Shown here in pieces: positions 1-7,912 of a DNA stretch of 64,000 bases. This DNA comes from DASYUM01 sp036001225 (GTDB taxonomy: Bacteria > Methylomirabilota > Methylomirabilia > Rokubacteriales > DASRDR01), in assembly GCA_036001225.1 (NCBI GenBank), contig DASYUM010000339.1:4964-68963 (forward strand), written 5' to 3'. Numbering within the stretch: position 1 is the stretch's first letter; the number at the start of each line of letters is the position of its first letter. The translations under genes and the position numbers were made by a program. The notes under the pieces were generated by a model, which did no database searches, had not been told where the DNA came from, and saw only the letters and a list, made by a program, of their open reading frames with translations.

Positions 1-789
1 GGCTACGGCGGCATGGTGAGCTTCGGGCACGCGGCCTACCTCGGCGTCGGGGTCTACACGGTCGGCATCCTGAGCTACCACGGGATCCACAGCGGCTTCG
101 TCCAGTGGCCGGCCGCGATCGTCGCCGCCGCCGTGATCGCCGCCGCCGTCGGCGCCGTCTCGCTGCGGACGAGCGGCGTCTACTTCATCATGATCACCCT
201 CGCCTTCGCGCAGATGCTCTATTTCCTGGGCGTCAGCCTCAAGACCTACGGCGGCGACGACGGGATGAGCCTGACCGCCCGCAGCCGCTTCGGGGGACTG
301 CTCGACCTCGAGGACGCCACCGTCTTCTACTACCTCGTCTTCGTCCTCCTGCTCACCTTCCTCTACCTGAGCCACCGGCTCGTCCACTCCCGCTTCGGCA
401 TGGTGCTCCGCGGATGCCGCTCCAACGAGCGCCGGATGCGGGCCATCGGCTTCCCCACCTACCGGTACAAGCTCGCCGCCTTCGTGATCGCCGGCGTCAC
501 GTGCGCGGTGGCCGGTGTGCTCCTGGTGAACTTCACCAAGTACACGAGCCCGGCCTTCATGCACTGGACGCGCTCGGGCGAGATCATGGTCATGGTGATC
601 CTGGGCGGCATGGGCACCATCGCCGGCCCCGTGCTGGGGGCGTTCGCCTTCCTGGCCCTCGAGGAGATCCTGTCCGGGTACACCGAGTACTGGCCGGTCG
701 TCCTCGGCCCCGCCCTCATCCTCATCGTGCTGTTCGCCAAGCGCGGCCTGGCCGGGCTGCTCGAGCGGCGGAGCGCGGCCGGTGGCTGA
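1..789 (+). CDS. livM: Branched-chain amino acid ABC transporter permease LivM (5' end outside window)
   Basis: This is the inner-membrane permease that pairs with LivH in a HAAT-type ABC importer. The reading frame is open from the first base, so the N-terminal part is missing; about 262 residues remain of a family usually 320-350 long. Visible family features are the GMVSFGHAAYLGVGVY segment at the left edge, several hydrophobic helices, and a conserved C-terminal stretch (VMVILGGMGTIAGPVLGA) that contacts the ATPases. The stop codon overlaps the start of the livG-like gene by 8 bases, so the operon is translationally coupled. Substrates of this family range from leucine to amides, urea and aromatic acids, and cannot be told from sequence alone. 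Confidence 0.93.
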   Translation, partial: GYGGMVSFGHAAYLGVGVYTVGILSYHGIHSGFVQWPAAIVAAAVIAAAVGAVSLRTSGVYFIMITLAFAQMLYFLGVSLKTYGGDDGMSLTARSRFGGLLDLEDATVFYYLVFVLLLTFLYLSHRLVHSRFGMVLRGCRSNERRMRAIGFPTYRYKLAAFVIAGVTCAVAGVLLVNFTKYTSPAFMHWTRSGEIMVMVILGGMGTIAGPVLGAFAFLALEEILSGYTEYWPVVLGPALILIVLFAKRGLAGLLERRSAAGG

Positions 790-1552
790 GCCGCTCCTCG
801 ACGCCCACCGCCTGGTCAAGCGGTTCGGCGGCGTGGTGGCCACCGACCACGTGGACCTGGCCGTCATGCCCGGCGAGATCCACGCGATGATCGGTCCCAA
901 CGGGGCGGGCAAGACCACGCTGATCGCCCAGCTGGCCGGGGAGCTCCGGCCGGACGCGGGACTGATCCGTCTGGCCGGCGCCGACGTCACCGCGCTCTCC
1001 GCCCCGGCCCGTTCGGCCCGCGGCCTCGCCCGCTCCTTCCAGGTCACCAGCATCTTCCGCGACCTGACCGCCCTCGACAACGTGGCGTTGGCCGTCCAGG
1101 CCCACGCCGGGCACAGCTTTCGCCTCTGGCGGGACGCTCGGAGCGACCCGGCCCTCCGCGAGCCGGCCCGGGCCGTGCTGGCCGAGGTCGGTCTCGCCGA
1201 GCGCGCCGCGGTCCTGGCCGCCAACCTGGCCCACGGCGAGCAACGCCAGCTCGAGATCGCGATGGCCCTCGCCACTCGCCCACGGCTGCTCCTCCTCGAC
1301 GAACCCACCGCCGGCATGGGCCCCGAGGAGTCGGCGCGGATGGTCGCGCTGCTGCGGGCGCTCAAGGGGGGGCCGAGCCTGCTCCTGGTCGAGCACGACA
1401 TGGACGCGGTCTTCGCGCTGGCCGACCGCATCACGGTGCTGGTCTACGGGCGGGTCATCGCCAGCGGCCGGCCGGAGGAGATCGCGGCCAGCGCGGCGGT
1501 GCGGGAGGCGTACCTGGGCGAGGGCGAGGAGGCGGGGCGTGCTCGAGCTTGA
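782..1552 (+). CDS. livG: Branched-chain amino acid ABC transporter ATP-binding protein LivG
   Basis: This is one of the two cytoplasmic ATPases powering the Liv-type importer. It has Walker A GPNGAGKT at residues 38-45, the signature segment NLAHGEQRQLEIA near residue 147 and Walker B LLLLDEPTAG just after. The 256-residue length is normal for LivG, and the long insert after Walker A and the C-terminal GRVIASGRPEEIA region are typical. The start is a GTG lying inside the end of the permease gene, and the 3' end overlaps the next ATPase gene by 14 bases. Nothing unusual is seen. Confidence 0.95.
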   Translation: MAEPLLDAHRLVKRFGGVVATDHVDLAVMPGEIHAMIGPNGAGKTTLIAQLAGELRPDAGLIRLAGADVTALSAPARSARGLARSFQVTSIFRDLTALDNVALAVQAHAGHSFRLWRDARSDPALREPARAVLAEVGLAERAAVLAANLAHGEQRQLEIAMALATRPRLLLLDEPTAGMGPEESARMVALLRALKGGPSLLLVEHDMDAVFALADRITVLVYGRVIASGRPEEIAASAAVREAYLGEGEEAGRARA

Positions 1553-2264
1553 GGGCGTCGAAACCTGCTACGGGGAGAGCCAGGTGCTGTTCGGCATGAG
1601 CCTCGCCGTGGGTGCCGGTGAGGTGGTGACCCTCCTCGGTCGCAACGGCATGGGGAAGACCACCACCGTGCGCACGATCATGGGTCTGACGCCTCCGCGC
1701 CGCGGCCAGATCCGGTTCGAGGGCCGGCCGATCCACGGCCTCCCCGAGTTCCGTATTGCCCAGGCCGGGCTCGGGCTCGTCCCCGAGGGGCGCCAGGTCT
1801 TCCCCAACCTGACCGTGCGGGAGAACCTGATAGCCACCGCCGCCAACCGGCGCCGCGCGTCCCAGCCGTGGACCGTCGAGGGCGTCTTCGATCTCTTCCC
1901 GGCGCTCGCCGCGCGGCAGCGGATGCTGGGCGCGACCTTGTCGGGGGGCGAGCAGCAGATGCTCGCGATCGCCCGGGCGCTCATGACCAACCCCCGTCTT
2001 CTCATCCTGGACGAGGCGACCGAAGGGCTGGCCCCGCTGATCCGGGCCGAGATCTGGCGGTGTGTGACCGCGCTCAAGGCCGGCGGGCAGGCCATCCTGC
2101 TGATCGACAAGAACGTGGACGCGCTGACCCGGATCGCCGAGCGCCACTACATCATCGAAAAGGGGCGGGTGGTGTGGACGGGCACCTCGACCCAGCTCCG
2201 CGCCGACGAGGGCATCCGGCACCGCTACCTGGGCCTGACGCGGGAACTCCGGCCCGGGTCCTGA
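1539..2264 (+). CDS. livF: Branched-chain amino acid ABC transporter ATP-binding protein LivF
   Basis: This is the second ATPase of the importer, 241 residues. It has Walker A GRNGMGKT at residues 34-41, an LSGGEQQMLAIARAL signature and Walker B LLILDEATEG. LivF proteins characteristically carry the GLVPEGRQVFPNLTV segment, present here around residue 85. Translation starts at a GTG within the end of livG. The gene ends three bases before the convergent end of a small gene on the other strand, and I see no hairpin terminator between them. Confidence 0.95.
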   Translation: MLELEGVETCYGESQVLFGMSLAVGAGEVVTLLGRNGMGKTTTVRTIMGLTPPRRGQIRFEGRPIHGLPEFRIAQAGLGLVPEGRQVFPNLTVRENLIATAANRRRASQPWTVEGVFDLFPALAARQRMLGATLSGGEQQMLAIARALMTNPRLLILDEATEGLAPLIRAEIWRCVTALKAGGQAILLIDKNVDALTRIAERHYIIEKGRVVWTGTSTQLRADEGIRHRYLGLTRELRPGS

Positions 2265-2267
2265 TCG

Positions 2268-2546
2268 TCACCGCGGCCCGTTTCCCGCCCGTCCCGAGGA
2301 ATCTCTGGGGCGCCGCTCCGTCTCCGGAAGCATCGCGCTCACTTCGCCGAGCGCCCACAGCGCGAGGTGACACTCGGTCTCGATGATCTGAGCCACGCGC
2401 TCGACGACCGGCGCCCGCGCGGTCCGGCGGAGACCGCGAGCGAGGCGGCGCAGCTCGCGCAGCCGACGCACGATGCCGGCCCGGTCGCTGGCCGGGCGGG
2501 ACGCCCGCGGGCGCCGGGCGCGCCGCGTCACGCGTCTCGTTGCCAT
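2268..2546 (-). CDS. Small arginine-rich protein of unknown function
   Basis: A 92-residue reading frame starts at an ATG that lies inside the last codons of the upstream acyl-CoA ligase gene (19-base overlap), so it could be translationally coupled. The first 50 residues are very basic (repeated RR pairs). The second half, VERVAQIIETECHLALWALGEV, looks like an amphipathic helix. I do not recognise a family. Arginine-rich frames arise easily in G+C-rich DNA, so the evidence is the coupled start and the plausible helical C-terminus rather than homology. It could be a chance frame. Confidence 0.4.
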   Translation of the reverse strand: MATRRVTRRARRPRASRPASDRAGIVRRLRELRRLARGLRRTARAPVVERVAQIIETECHLALWALGEVSAMLPETERRPRDSSGRAGNGPR

Positions 2547-3901
2547 CGGTGCCCGGGCGGCCGGTGATCGAAGAACCGCTTCGCCTTCAGCTCGTAGCGG
2601 GGCAGGCTCCGGCCCGGCAGCACCTCGACGCCGATCGTCACCCCGATCGCCTCCTTGAGGACGCGCTCGGCCTCCGCCCGCAGCGCCGGGTAGGCGGTCG
2701 CGGCCACCTCCGGCCGCGCCTCCGCCTTGACCGTGACCGCGTCGTTCGACGCCTCCCACGTCACGTGCACCTCGTAGTGCTCGGAGAGCCCGGCCACCTC
2801 GTGGAGGAGCGCCTCCACCGCCGACGGATACACGTTGACGCCCTTGACGATGATCATGTGGTCGGTGCGGCCGAGGACCCCCCCGGGGTAGCCGGTCCAG
2901 GTGGTCCCGCACCCGCAGGGCGCCTGCGTCCAGCGGACGAGGTCGTGGGTCCGGTACTTGATGAGCGGCTGGCCGTGCTGGAGGTAGGAGGTGACGATGT
3001 GCTCGCCCACCTCGCCGTCGGGGACCCGGCGATCCTCCCGGTCCACCACCAGCGCGTGGTACCAGTCCTCGCAGAGGTGGACGCGGTCGGCGAGCGGACA
3101 GCCGGGGTTGGTCGGGCCCAGCTCGGCGATCCCGTACAGCTCGTAGACCCGGGCTCCCCACAGCTCGGCGATGGCCTCTCGGGTGGTGGGGATGGAGCCG
3201 CCCGGTTCGCCCGACACGATCACGATCGAGACCCCGCTCTGGCGGAGGTCCACGTTCATCTGGCGCGCGACCTCGCCGAGGTAGAGGGCATAGGTCGGGG
3301 TGACGACCACGACGTCCGGCCGATAGGCGAGGAGCTGGTTGATGCGTCCCTTGGAATCGAGGCCCCCGCCCGAGATCACGGTGCCGCCGAGGCGCCGCAC
3401 GCCCATGTAGGCGCTCCAGAAGGCGGCGAAGATCCCCCAGTGGAACGGGAAGTAGAAGCTGTGCCGGGGCCGGAGACCGATCCCCCAGTAGAGGTAGACC
3501 CACGACTCGCCCCACAGGAGCGACGAGTAGTAGGTGAGCGGGATGTGGAGCGGCACCCCGGTGGAACCCGAGGTCTGGAAGCGGTGGAGGAAGAAGTCCT
3601 CGGGAACGGCCAGCGCCTCGCCGAACGGCGGGCCGGCGGCCTGGGCCTCCAGGATCTCCTGCTTGTCGATGATGGGCAGCCGCTTCTCGAAGTCGTCCAT
3701 CGTCCGGATCTGCGCGGGCCGCACCTTCGCCCGGTCGAGGAGCCGCCGGTACATGGGGCTGCGGGCGTAGGCGTAGCGGATCAGCGCCTGGAGCTTCCGG
3801 AGGTGGAGGCGGTCCAGCTCGGCCCGGGACAGCGTCTGCGTGTAGGGGTTCCAGAATCGCGCGCCGAGGGTCTGGTCCCTGAAGAGCGCGAGCGGCTTCA
3901 T
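2528..3901 (-). CDS. Phenylacetate-CoA ligase-like AMP-forming enzyme (PaaK family)
   Basis: This is an AMP-forming acyl-CoA ligase of 457 residues, which activates an aromatic or other carboxylic acid with ATP and CoA in the cytoplasm. Typical PaaK features are the QTSGSTGVPLHI phosphate-binding loop (about residue 112), the YELYGIAELGP motif, a Cys cluster (GCPLADRVHLC, CGCGTTW) and the C-terminal GRTDHMIIVKGVNVYPSAVE stretch with the hinge and catalytic lysine region. The gene lies 26 bases downstream of the iron-exporter gene and is transcribed the same way. The neighbouring Liv transporter on the other strand might import its substrate; that is inference. The exact acid cannot be named. 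Confidence 0.85.
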   Translation of the reverse strand: MKPLALFRDQTLGARFWNPYTQTLSRAELDRLHLRKLQALIRYAYARSPMYRRLLDRAKVRPAQIRTMDDFEKRLPIIDKQEILEAQAAGPPFGEALAVPEDFFLHRFQTSGSTGVPLHIPLTYYSSLLWGESWVYLYWGIGLRPRHSFYFPFHWGIFAAFWSAYMGVRRLGGTVISGGGLDSKGRINQLLAYRPDVVVVTPTYALYLGEVARQMNVDLRQSGVSIVIVSGEPGGSIPTTREAIAELWGARVYELYGIAELGPTNPGCPLADRVHLCEDWYHALVVDREDRRVPDGEVGEHIVTSYLQHGQPLIKYRTHDLVRWTQAPCGCGTTWTGYPGGVLGRTDHMIIVKGVNVYPSAVEALLHEVAGLSEHYEVHVTWEASNDAVTVKAEARPEVAATAYPALRAEAERVLKEAIGVTIGVEVLPGRSLPRYELKAKRFFDHRPPGHRWQRDA

Positions 3902-3927
3902 CGCCGGCCGCGCGCCGGGCCGGGCGC

Positions 3928-4890
3928 TCACACCGAGATGCCCCACAGGTGCTTGGTCACGATGCCGATGGCGTAGGTGATCCCGACCGCGGCGGCGATG
4001 ATGACGAGGTTGGTGACGATCCGCCGCCGGATGTTCATGCCGGAGAGGAACGCCAGCACCAGCGAGACCACGATGATGAGGCTCCCCGCGGCGAGGAGCG
4101 AGGGCAGCGCGTTCCGGGCGCCGATCAGGACGGGCAGCACCGGGACCAGCGCGCCGGCGAAGTAGCTGGCGCCGATGAGCCCCGCCGACGCCAGCGGGGG
4201 CTCGCCGGCGACCTCGGCCGACCCGGCGGTGCCCAGAAACCGCCGCCGCTCGACCTCGGTCTGCCGCACCTCGGCTTCCGAGCTGGCCGCGACGTAGGCG
4301 CCGGCCGCCATCGACAGCGACCCGGCGACGGCGACGGTCGAGCCGGCGATCAGCACGGTGGCGGCGTCTCCGAAGGCGCCGAAGAAACCGCTGACCGCCC
4401 CCAGGATCTCCACCAGCCCATCGTTGAGCCCGAAGAAGATGTTGCGGATCCGCTCCGGGTTGATCCGGCGCTCGGCCATCCGGGTCACCACGGCGTCCTC
4501 GTGCTGGAACTCGTCCTCCAGGATCCCCCGCACGGCACCGCCGAGCGGGCCGTCCCGATATGCCTCCCACAGGGACAGGTACTTCCGCACCCCGTAGACC
4601 TCGATCGCCTCCAGGACCAGGTGCACGGCCGGTGCCCCGAAGACGCGACAGATCAGCGTGATCAGCGCGAGCTTCAGGCGGCGGCCGACATCGAGGGTCG
4701 CGAGCTTGAGGCCGAAGAACTCCTGCCAGAAGGCGAAGTGCCGCGTCTCGACCTGGATCAGCTCGTCCAGCATCGCCTGGAGGTCGCCGGACGTGACCTC
4801 GCGCAGCGTCCGGTAGAGCGAGAGGTCGAACAGCTCATCGAGGATGAGCGTGCGGGCGAGCCGATCGTCGGCGGGGTGGCCGGGAGGCAT
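3928..4890 (-). CDS. Membrane-bound ferritin / VIT1-type iron exporter (MbfA-like)
   Basis: This 320-residue protein has two parts. Residues about 10-140 are a ferritin-like four-helix region with candidate di-iron ligands (E48 and H51 in VETRH; E127 and H130 in EFQHE). Residues about 149-320 are a VIT1/CCC1 transporter domain with the RNIFFGLNDGLVEILGAVSG motif at 149-168 and about five membrane helices ending in a short tail. This architecture matches MbfA proteins, which export Fe(II) under iron excess or peroxide stress. The start ATG is preceded by a GGAGG-type site. The anti-sigma gene ends 9 bases upstream, so co-transcription with the ECF stress locus is likely. Confidence 0.85.
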   Translation of the reverse strand: MPPGHPADDRLARTLILDELFDLSLYRTLREVTSGDLQAMLDELIQVETRHFAFWQEFFGLKLATLDVGRRLKLALITLICRVFGAPAVHLVLEAIEVYGVRKYLSLWEAYRDGPLGGAVRGILEDEFQHEDAVVTRMAERRINPERIRNIFFGLNDGLVEILGAVSGFFGAFGDAATVLIAGSTVAVAGSLSMAAGAYVAASSEAEVRQTEVERRRFLGTAGSAEVAGEPPLASAGLIGASYFAGALVPVLPVLIGARNALPSLLAAGSLIIVVSLVLAFLSGMNIRRRIVTNLVIIAAAVGITYAIGIVTKHLWGISV

Positions 4891-4899
4891 GCCCTCCGA

Positions 4900-6471
4900 C
4901 TATAGCAGGCCCGCCGGCGCCAGGGGGCGCGCGGTCCGGTAGAGCGCGCGCGCGCAGGCGCCCACGCCGAGGCACCACACGGCCAGGCGGACCAGCGACC
5001 CGAGCCAGGGCAGCTCACCGGCCACGGCCAGCACGAGCAGCCCCAGCCCCAGCGCCGGCAGCGATCCCCACGCGCTCGGGCCGGCGGGGCGAAGAAGCGC
5101 CCGCCCGATGAACGTGCCGACGACGATCTTCGCCGTGTAGAGCGCGGTGAGGTAGAGGGCGGCGCCGATCAGCGCCAGCGGCAGACCGACCAGCGTAGCG
5201 GCCAGCAGGAGCACCGCCAGAGGCCCGCCGACGAGGACGGCCGCGCCCAGCGGCAGGCTCCGCGACCAGTCCCCCACCGCCCCCACGCTCGCCTGGAAGA
5301 AGCGGGGGACGAGCGCGAGGGCCAGGTAGCCGAGGAGGGCGGCGCCGAAGAGGTGGACGCCGAGCCAGAAGTAGACGCGCGGCTCGGCGTACACGGCGCT
5401 CCCGGCGGGCACCGGCCGGATCGTACGCTGCCCGCCGACGGCGACGGCCGGATCGAGCGCCGCGGCGCCGCTTTCGACCTGGGCGGTCAGGTCGCCCCCG
5501 ACCCGGCCCGGGGGCGCCAGCACGAGCCGGTGCGCCCGCACGGTCAGGTGCCGGCCGACCGACCCGGCGATCCGCGCCGTCTCGCCGAATACCCACACGC
5601 TCCGGCCGACGGCGCCCTCGACGTCGAGGCCGCGTCCGACCAGGCTCAGGTCGCCGTCCACGGCCGACCCCTCGGCCAGCCCGGTCGCGCGATTGACGCC
5701 GTAGAGGCTGCGCGCGACCCGGCCCCGGATCCGCACGCTCCCGGCGAACGAGTAGACGTTGCCGTCCACGGTCCCCCCGATCTCGACGGTGGCCGCCGCC
5801 GCGACGAGGTCGCCGCGGATCGCGCCGCGCACCTCCACCCGCCGGGCGGCGACGATGAGGTCGCCGTCCACGGTGCCGTCGATGCGAATCGTCTCGCCCC
5901 AGGCGACCAGGGTCCCCTCGGTCGTCCGGTCGCCCGGAACCGTGACCTCGCCGCCGCTGCGGGTCTCGATCCCGAGCGCCGCCGCCGGCAGCCCGGCCAG
6001 GACGCCGAGGACCAGCAGCCCGACGATGTGCCGGGCCGGCCGCCGGACGATGAGCGCGAGGCCGGCCAGCGCGAGCGCCGCCATCGTGGCAACCGCGGCG
6101 ACCGTCACCGCCGAGGCCACGGTCCCCGCGTTCAGGGCCAGGGCCAGCCCCAGGTCGAAGGCCAGGCTCCACCAGTCGAGGCCGGCGAGCGGTCTCGGGC
6201 GGGCCACGCCGCCGGCGAGCCAGAGCGCGGCGACCAGCGCCGCCGCGACCGCCACAGCGACCAGTCGCCAGTGGTCCGTCGCCGGCGCGATGGCCGGCGC
6301 CGCCTCCTCCGCGAGGACGGTGGCGAGCAGGCGGTTCTCCGCCTCCAGGCCGCCCAGGAGTCGCCGGCAGCGCGGGCAGCCCGCCAGGTGCCGCTCGACG
6401 TCGCGGGCCTCGTCGGCCGGCAGCTCGCGGTCGGCGTACATCGCGTAGGTCAGCTCGGAAAAGCAGCTCAT
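4900..6471 (-). CDS. Anti-sigma factor fused to a bactofilin-type polymer-forming domain
   Basis: This 523-residue membrane protein begins with a zinc-finger anti-sigma domain (Cys3, then H28-x3-C32-x2-C35 in HLAGCPRC). Two or three membrane helices follow (about 65-160). A bactofilin/polymer-forming beta-helix comes next (about 175-330, repeated DGTVDGDLIVAA-like turns), then four or five more helices. The ZAS domain should hold the ECF sigma factor encoded 100 bases upstream. The beta-helix could sense or scaffold the cell envelope; this is inference. I start it at the ATG at 6471, because the alternative upstream ATG (6486) lies inside a C/G-rich repeat. It is followed by the iron-exporter gene. 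Confidence 0.82.
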   Translation of the reverse strand: MSCFSELTYAMYADRELPADEARDVERHLAGCPRCRRLLGGLEAENRLLATVLAEEAAPAIAPATDHWRLVAVAVAAALVAALWLAGGVARPRPLAGLDWWSLAFDLGLALALNAGTVASAVTVAAVATMAALALAGLALIVRRPARHIVGLLVLGVLAGLPAAALGIETRSGGEVTVPGDRTTEGTLVAWGETIRIDGTVDGDLIVAARRVEVRGAIRGDLVAAAATVEIGGTVDGNVYSFAGSVRIRGRVARSLYGVNRATGLAEGSAVDGDLSLVGRGLDVEGAVGRSVWVFGETARIAGSVGRHLTVRAHRLVLAPPGRVGGDLTAQVESGAAALDPAVAVGGQRTIRPVPAGSAVYAEPRVYFWLGVHLFGAALLGYLALALVPRFFQASVGAVGDWSRSLPLGAAVLVGGPLAVLLLAATLVGLPLALIGAALYLTALYTAKIVVGTFIGRALLRPAGPSAWGSLPALGLGLLVLAVAGELPWLGSLVRLAVWCLGVGACARALYRTARPLAPAGLL

Positions 6472-6527
6472 CGGGTCCACCCCCACCCCCGTCCCCTCCC
6501 CACCCGCCGGGGGGAGGGGTGGGTCCC
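6472..6527. repeat. C/G-rich hairpin repeat, copy 1
   Basis: A sequence almost wholly of C and G (plus strand) contains CCCCTCCCC and GGGGAGGGG arms around a short loop, and ends in CGGGTCCAC directly against the start codon of the anti-sigma gene. A near-identical copy lies at 29491-29535, also directly 5' of a start codon. On the transcribed minus strand the hairpin would sit about 20 bases before the ATG, where it could hinder ribosome access. This copy is a few bases longer (extra CCCCC tract). Confidence 0.7.
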
Positions 6528-6574
6528 TACGCGCGAGCCCCTCACTCGACGGTGCTCCCGGCTCTCACCACGTT

Positions 6575-7150
6575 TCATTGTCGTGATCCCTCGGCGCCGA
6601 CGCCGAGCGTCCGGCGCAGCTCCTGCTTGGCCCGGAAAATCAGCGTCGCCACGTGATTCCGCGTGAGCCCGAGCTGGCTGGCGATCTCCTCGTAGCTCAG
6701 CTCGCCGTAGTAACGAAGGGTGAGCGGCACGCGGTAGCGGTCCGGGAGCGCCGCCAGCGCCTGGCGCAGCTCGACCCGGCGCTCCCGGCCCAGAGCTTCC
6801 GCCAGCGGGGACGTCGCCTCGCCGGCTGGCCCCTCGGTCGCGTCCGGGTCCTCGGCGGCGAAGAGGCGTCCGTCCCGCCGGCGCCGCCGCAGCACGTCCA
6901 CGCAATGATGGGCGGCCACGCTGAAGAGCCAGCGCGGGAAGGGCTGGCCCGGATCGTACGAGGCCAGCGAGCGCTGCACCCGCAGGAAGACCTCGCTGGC
7001 GGCGTCCTCGGCCGCATCGGCGGACCCGAGCAGGTGACGACAGAGGCCGACGACGCGCCGGCCGAACCGGTGGTAGAGTTCGGCGAAGGCGTCGCCGTCT
7101 CCCCCGCGGGCGCGCTCGACCAGCGCCGCCTCTGCTGCCGTCTCGGCCAT
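6575..7150 (-). CDS. ECF-family RNA polymerase sigma factor
   Basis: A 191-residue group IV sigma factor. Region 2 spans about residues 24-92 (YHRFGRRVVGLCRHLLG, then AEDAASEVFLRVQRSLASYDP and RWLFSVAAHHCVDVLRRRR). Region 4 spans about 128-180 (ALAALPDRYRVPLTLRYYGELSYEEIASQLGLTRNHVATLIFRAKQELRR in family terms, a helix-turn-helix for -35 binding). The next gene downstream is its likely anti-sigma factor. A GAAAC-N16-CGTA promoter lies 31 bases upstream of its ATG, which points to autoregulation, and a second copy faces the divergent methyltransferase gene. The inducing signal is unknown; envelope stress or iron stress would fit the neighbours. Confidence 0.93.
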   Translation of the reverse strand: MAETAAEAALVERARGGDGDAFAELYHRFGRRVVGLCRHLLGSADAAEDAASEVFLRVQRSLASYDPGQPFPRWLFSVAAHHCVDVLRRRRRDGRLFAAEDPDATEGPAGEATSPLAEALGRERRVELRQALAALPDRYRVPLTLRYYGELSYEEIASQLGLTRNHVATLIFRAKQELRRTLGVGAEGSRQ

Positions 7151-7180
7151 GCCGCCCCTCCGCCGGCTCTCATACGGTCT

Positions 7181-7205
7181 TACGATCGGGCCCCGGCAAA
7201 GTTTC
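7181..7205 (-). promoter_or_regulatory. ECF-type promoter of the sigma factor gene
   Basis: On the minus strand GAAAC (7205-7201) and CGTA (7184-7181) are separated by exactly 16 bases. This equals the core of the TGAAAC-N16-CGTA consensus known for SigW-like ECF sigma factors. Transcription would begin near 7174, giving a leader of about 24 bases to the ATG at 7150. The first consensus base is C instead of T. The same arrangement recurs on the other strand 29 bases away. Confidence 0.72.
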
Positions 7206-7233
7206 GCCCGCCGCCGCCCGGCGTTCCAGCCTC

Positions 7234-7258
7234 GAAACTTATCGGGCGGGCGAACGTA
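7234..7258 (+). promoter_or_regulatory. ECF-type promoter facing the methyltransferase gene
   Basis: On the plus strand GAAAC (7234-7238) and CGTA (7255-7258) are separated by exactly 16 bases, matching the promoter in front of the divergent sigma factor gene. The predicted transcript starts near 7265, about 34 bases before the ATG at 7299, which has its own AGGAG at 7291-7295. The methyltransferase is therefore probably a member of the sigma factor's regulon. Confidence 0.7.
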
Positions 7259-7298
7259 TGACGAGGTGGAAGCGGTCAGACCCTTGGAAAAGGAGCCG

Positions 7299-7826
7299 AT
7301 GATGCGACGAGCGGACTGCTGCCCCCGCCGTTACCCCGCGGATGGGACCGCCCCCGACCCCGACGGTCCCGGTGTCGTCGCCCGGCCCCCCCGCATCTAC
7401 CTCGCCTTCACGGCGCTCGGCCTCGCGCTCCACTGGCTCCGACCCGTGGCGCTCCTGCCGGCCGGGACGCCGCCCGCCCTCGGGTACGCGGCCGGCGGTG
7501 TCCTGGCCGGGCTGGGGGTCGCCATCATGGCGATCGCGGTCCGGCAATTCCGGCGGGCGGGGACGAACGTCGAGACTCCGAAACCGGCCACCGCCCTCGT
7601 CACCGACGGCCTGTATCGGTGGTCCCGGAACCCGATGTACCTCTCGCTGACCCTCATCTACGCCGGCGTCGCGGCCGCCGCCAACAGCCTGTGGCTGGCG
7701 GCGCTCCTGCTCCCGCTGCTCGCCGTCATGCGCTACGGCGTGATCGCCCGTGAGGAACGATACCTGGCCGGCAAGTTCGGCGGGGGCTACCACGCCTACA
7801 CGACGTCGGTGCGGCGGTGGCTGTGA
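7299..7826 (+). CDS. Isoprenylcysteine carboxyl methyltransferase (ICMT/PEMT) family membrane protein
   Basis: A 175-residue integral membrane methyltransferase-like protein with about four helices. The family signature is at the C-terminus: GLYRWSRNPMYLSLTLIYAG (SAM-binding RNPMY motif) followed by EERYLAGKFGGGYHAYTTSVRRWL (the E-x4-F-x3-Y-x2-Y motif). Bacterial members methylate lipids or unknown membrane substrates, since there is no prenylated protein pathway. Two adjacent ATGs (7299, 7302) follow an AGGAG site. A longer upstream frame would run through the ECF promoter and is not used. The setting makes it a likely target of the divergent ECF sigma factor, perhaps remodelling the envelope. 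Its end converges on a sensor kinase gene. Confidence 0.85.
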   Translation: MMRRADCCPRRYPADGTAPDPDGPGVVARPPRIYLAFTALGLALHWLRPVALLPAGTPPALGYAAGGVLAGLGVAIMAIAVRQFRRAGTNVETPKPATALVTDGLYRWSRNPMYLSLTLIYAGVAAAANSLWLAALLLPLLAVMRYGVIAREERYLAGKFGGGYHAYTTSVRRWL

Positions 7827-7912
7827 GGGCACCGACGCGGGGCATGGGTCGGGGCAGTCGAATCGGGCGCCGGGCGGTCAGGGCCAACCGCGCCGGCCAG
7901 AGACGGGGAGCG

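Noticed and set aside
2268..3515. Long minus-strand frame overlapping the PaaK-like gene
   Set aside because: Only its last 92 codons, after the ATG at 2546, are plausible; the rest is an Arg/Gly-rich alternative reading of the ligase gene.
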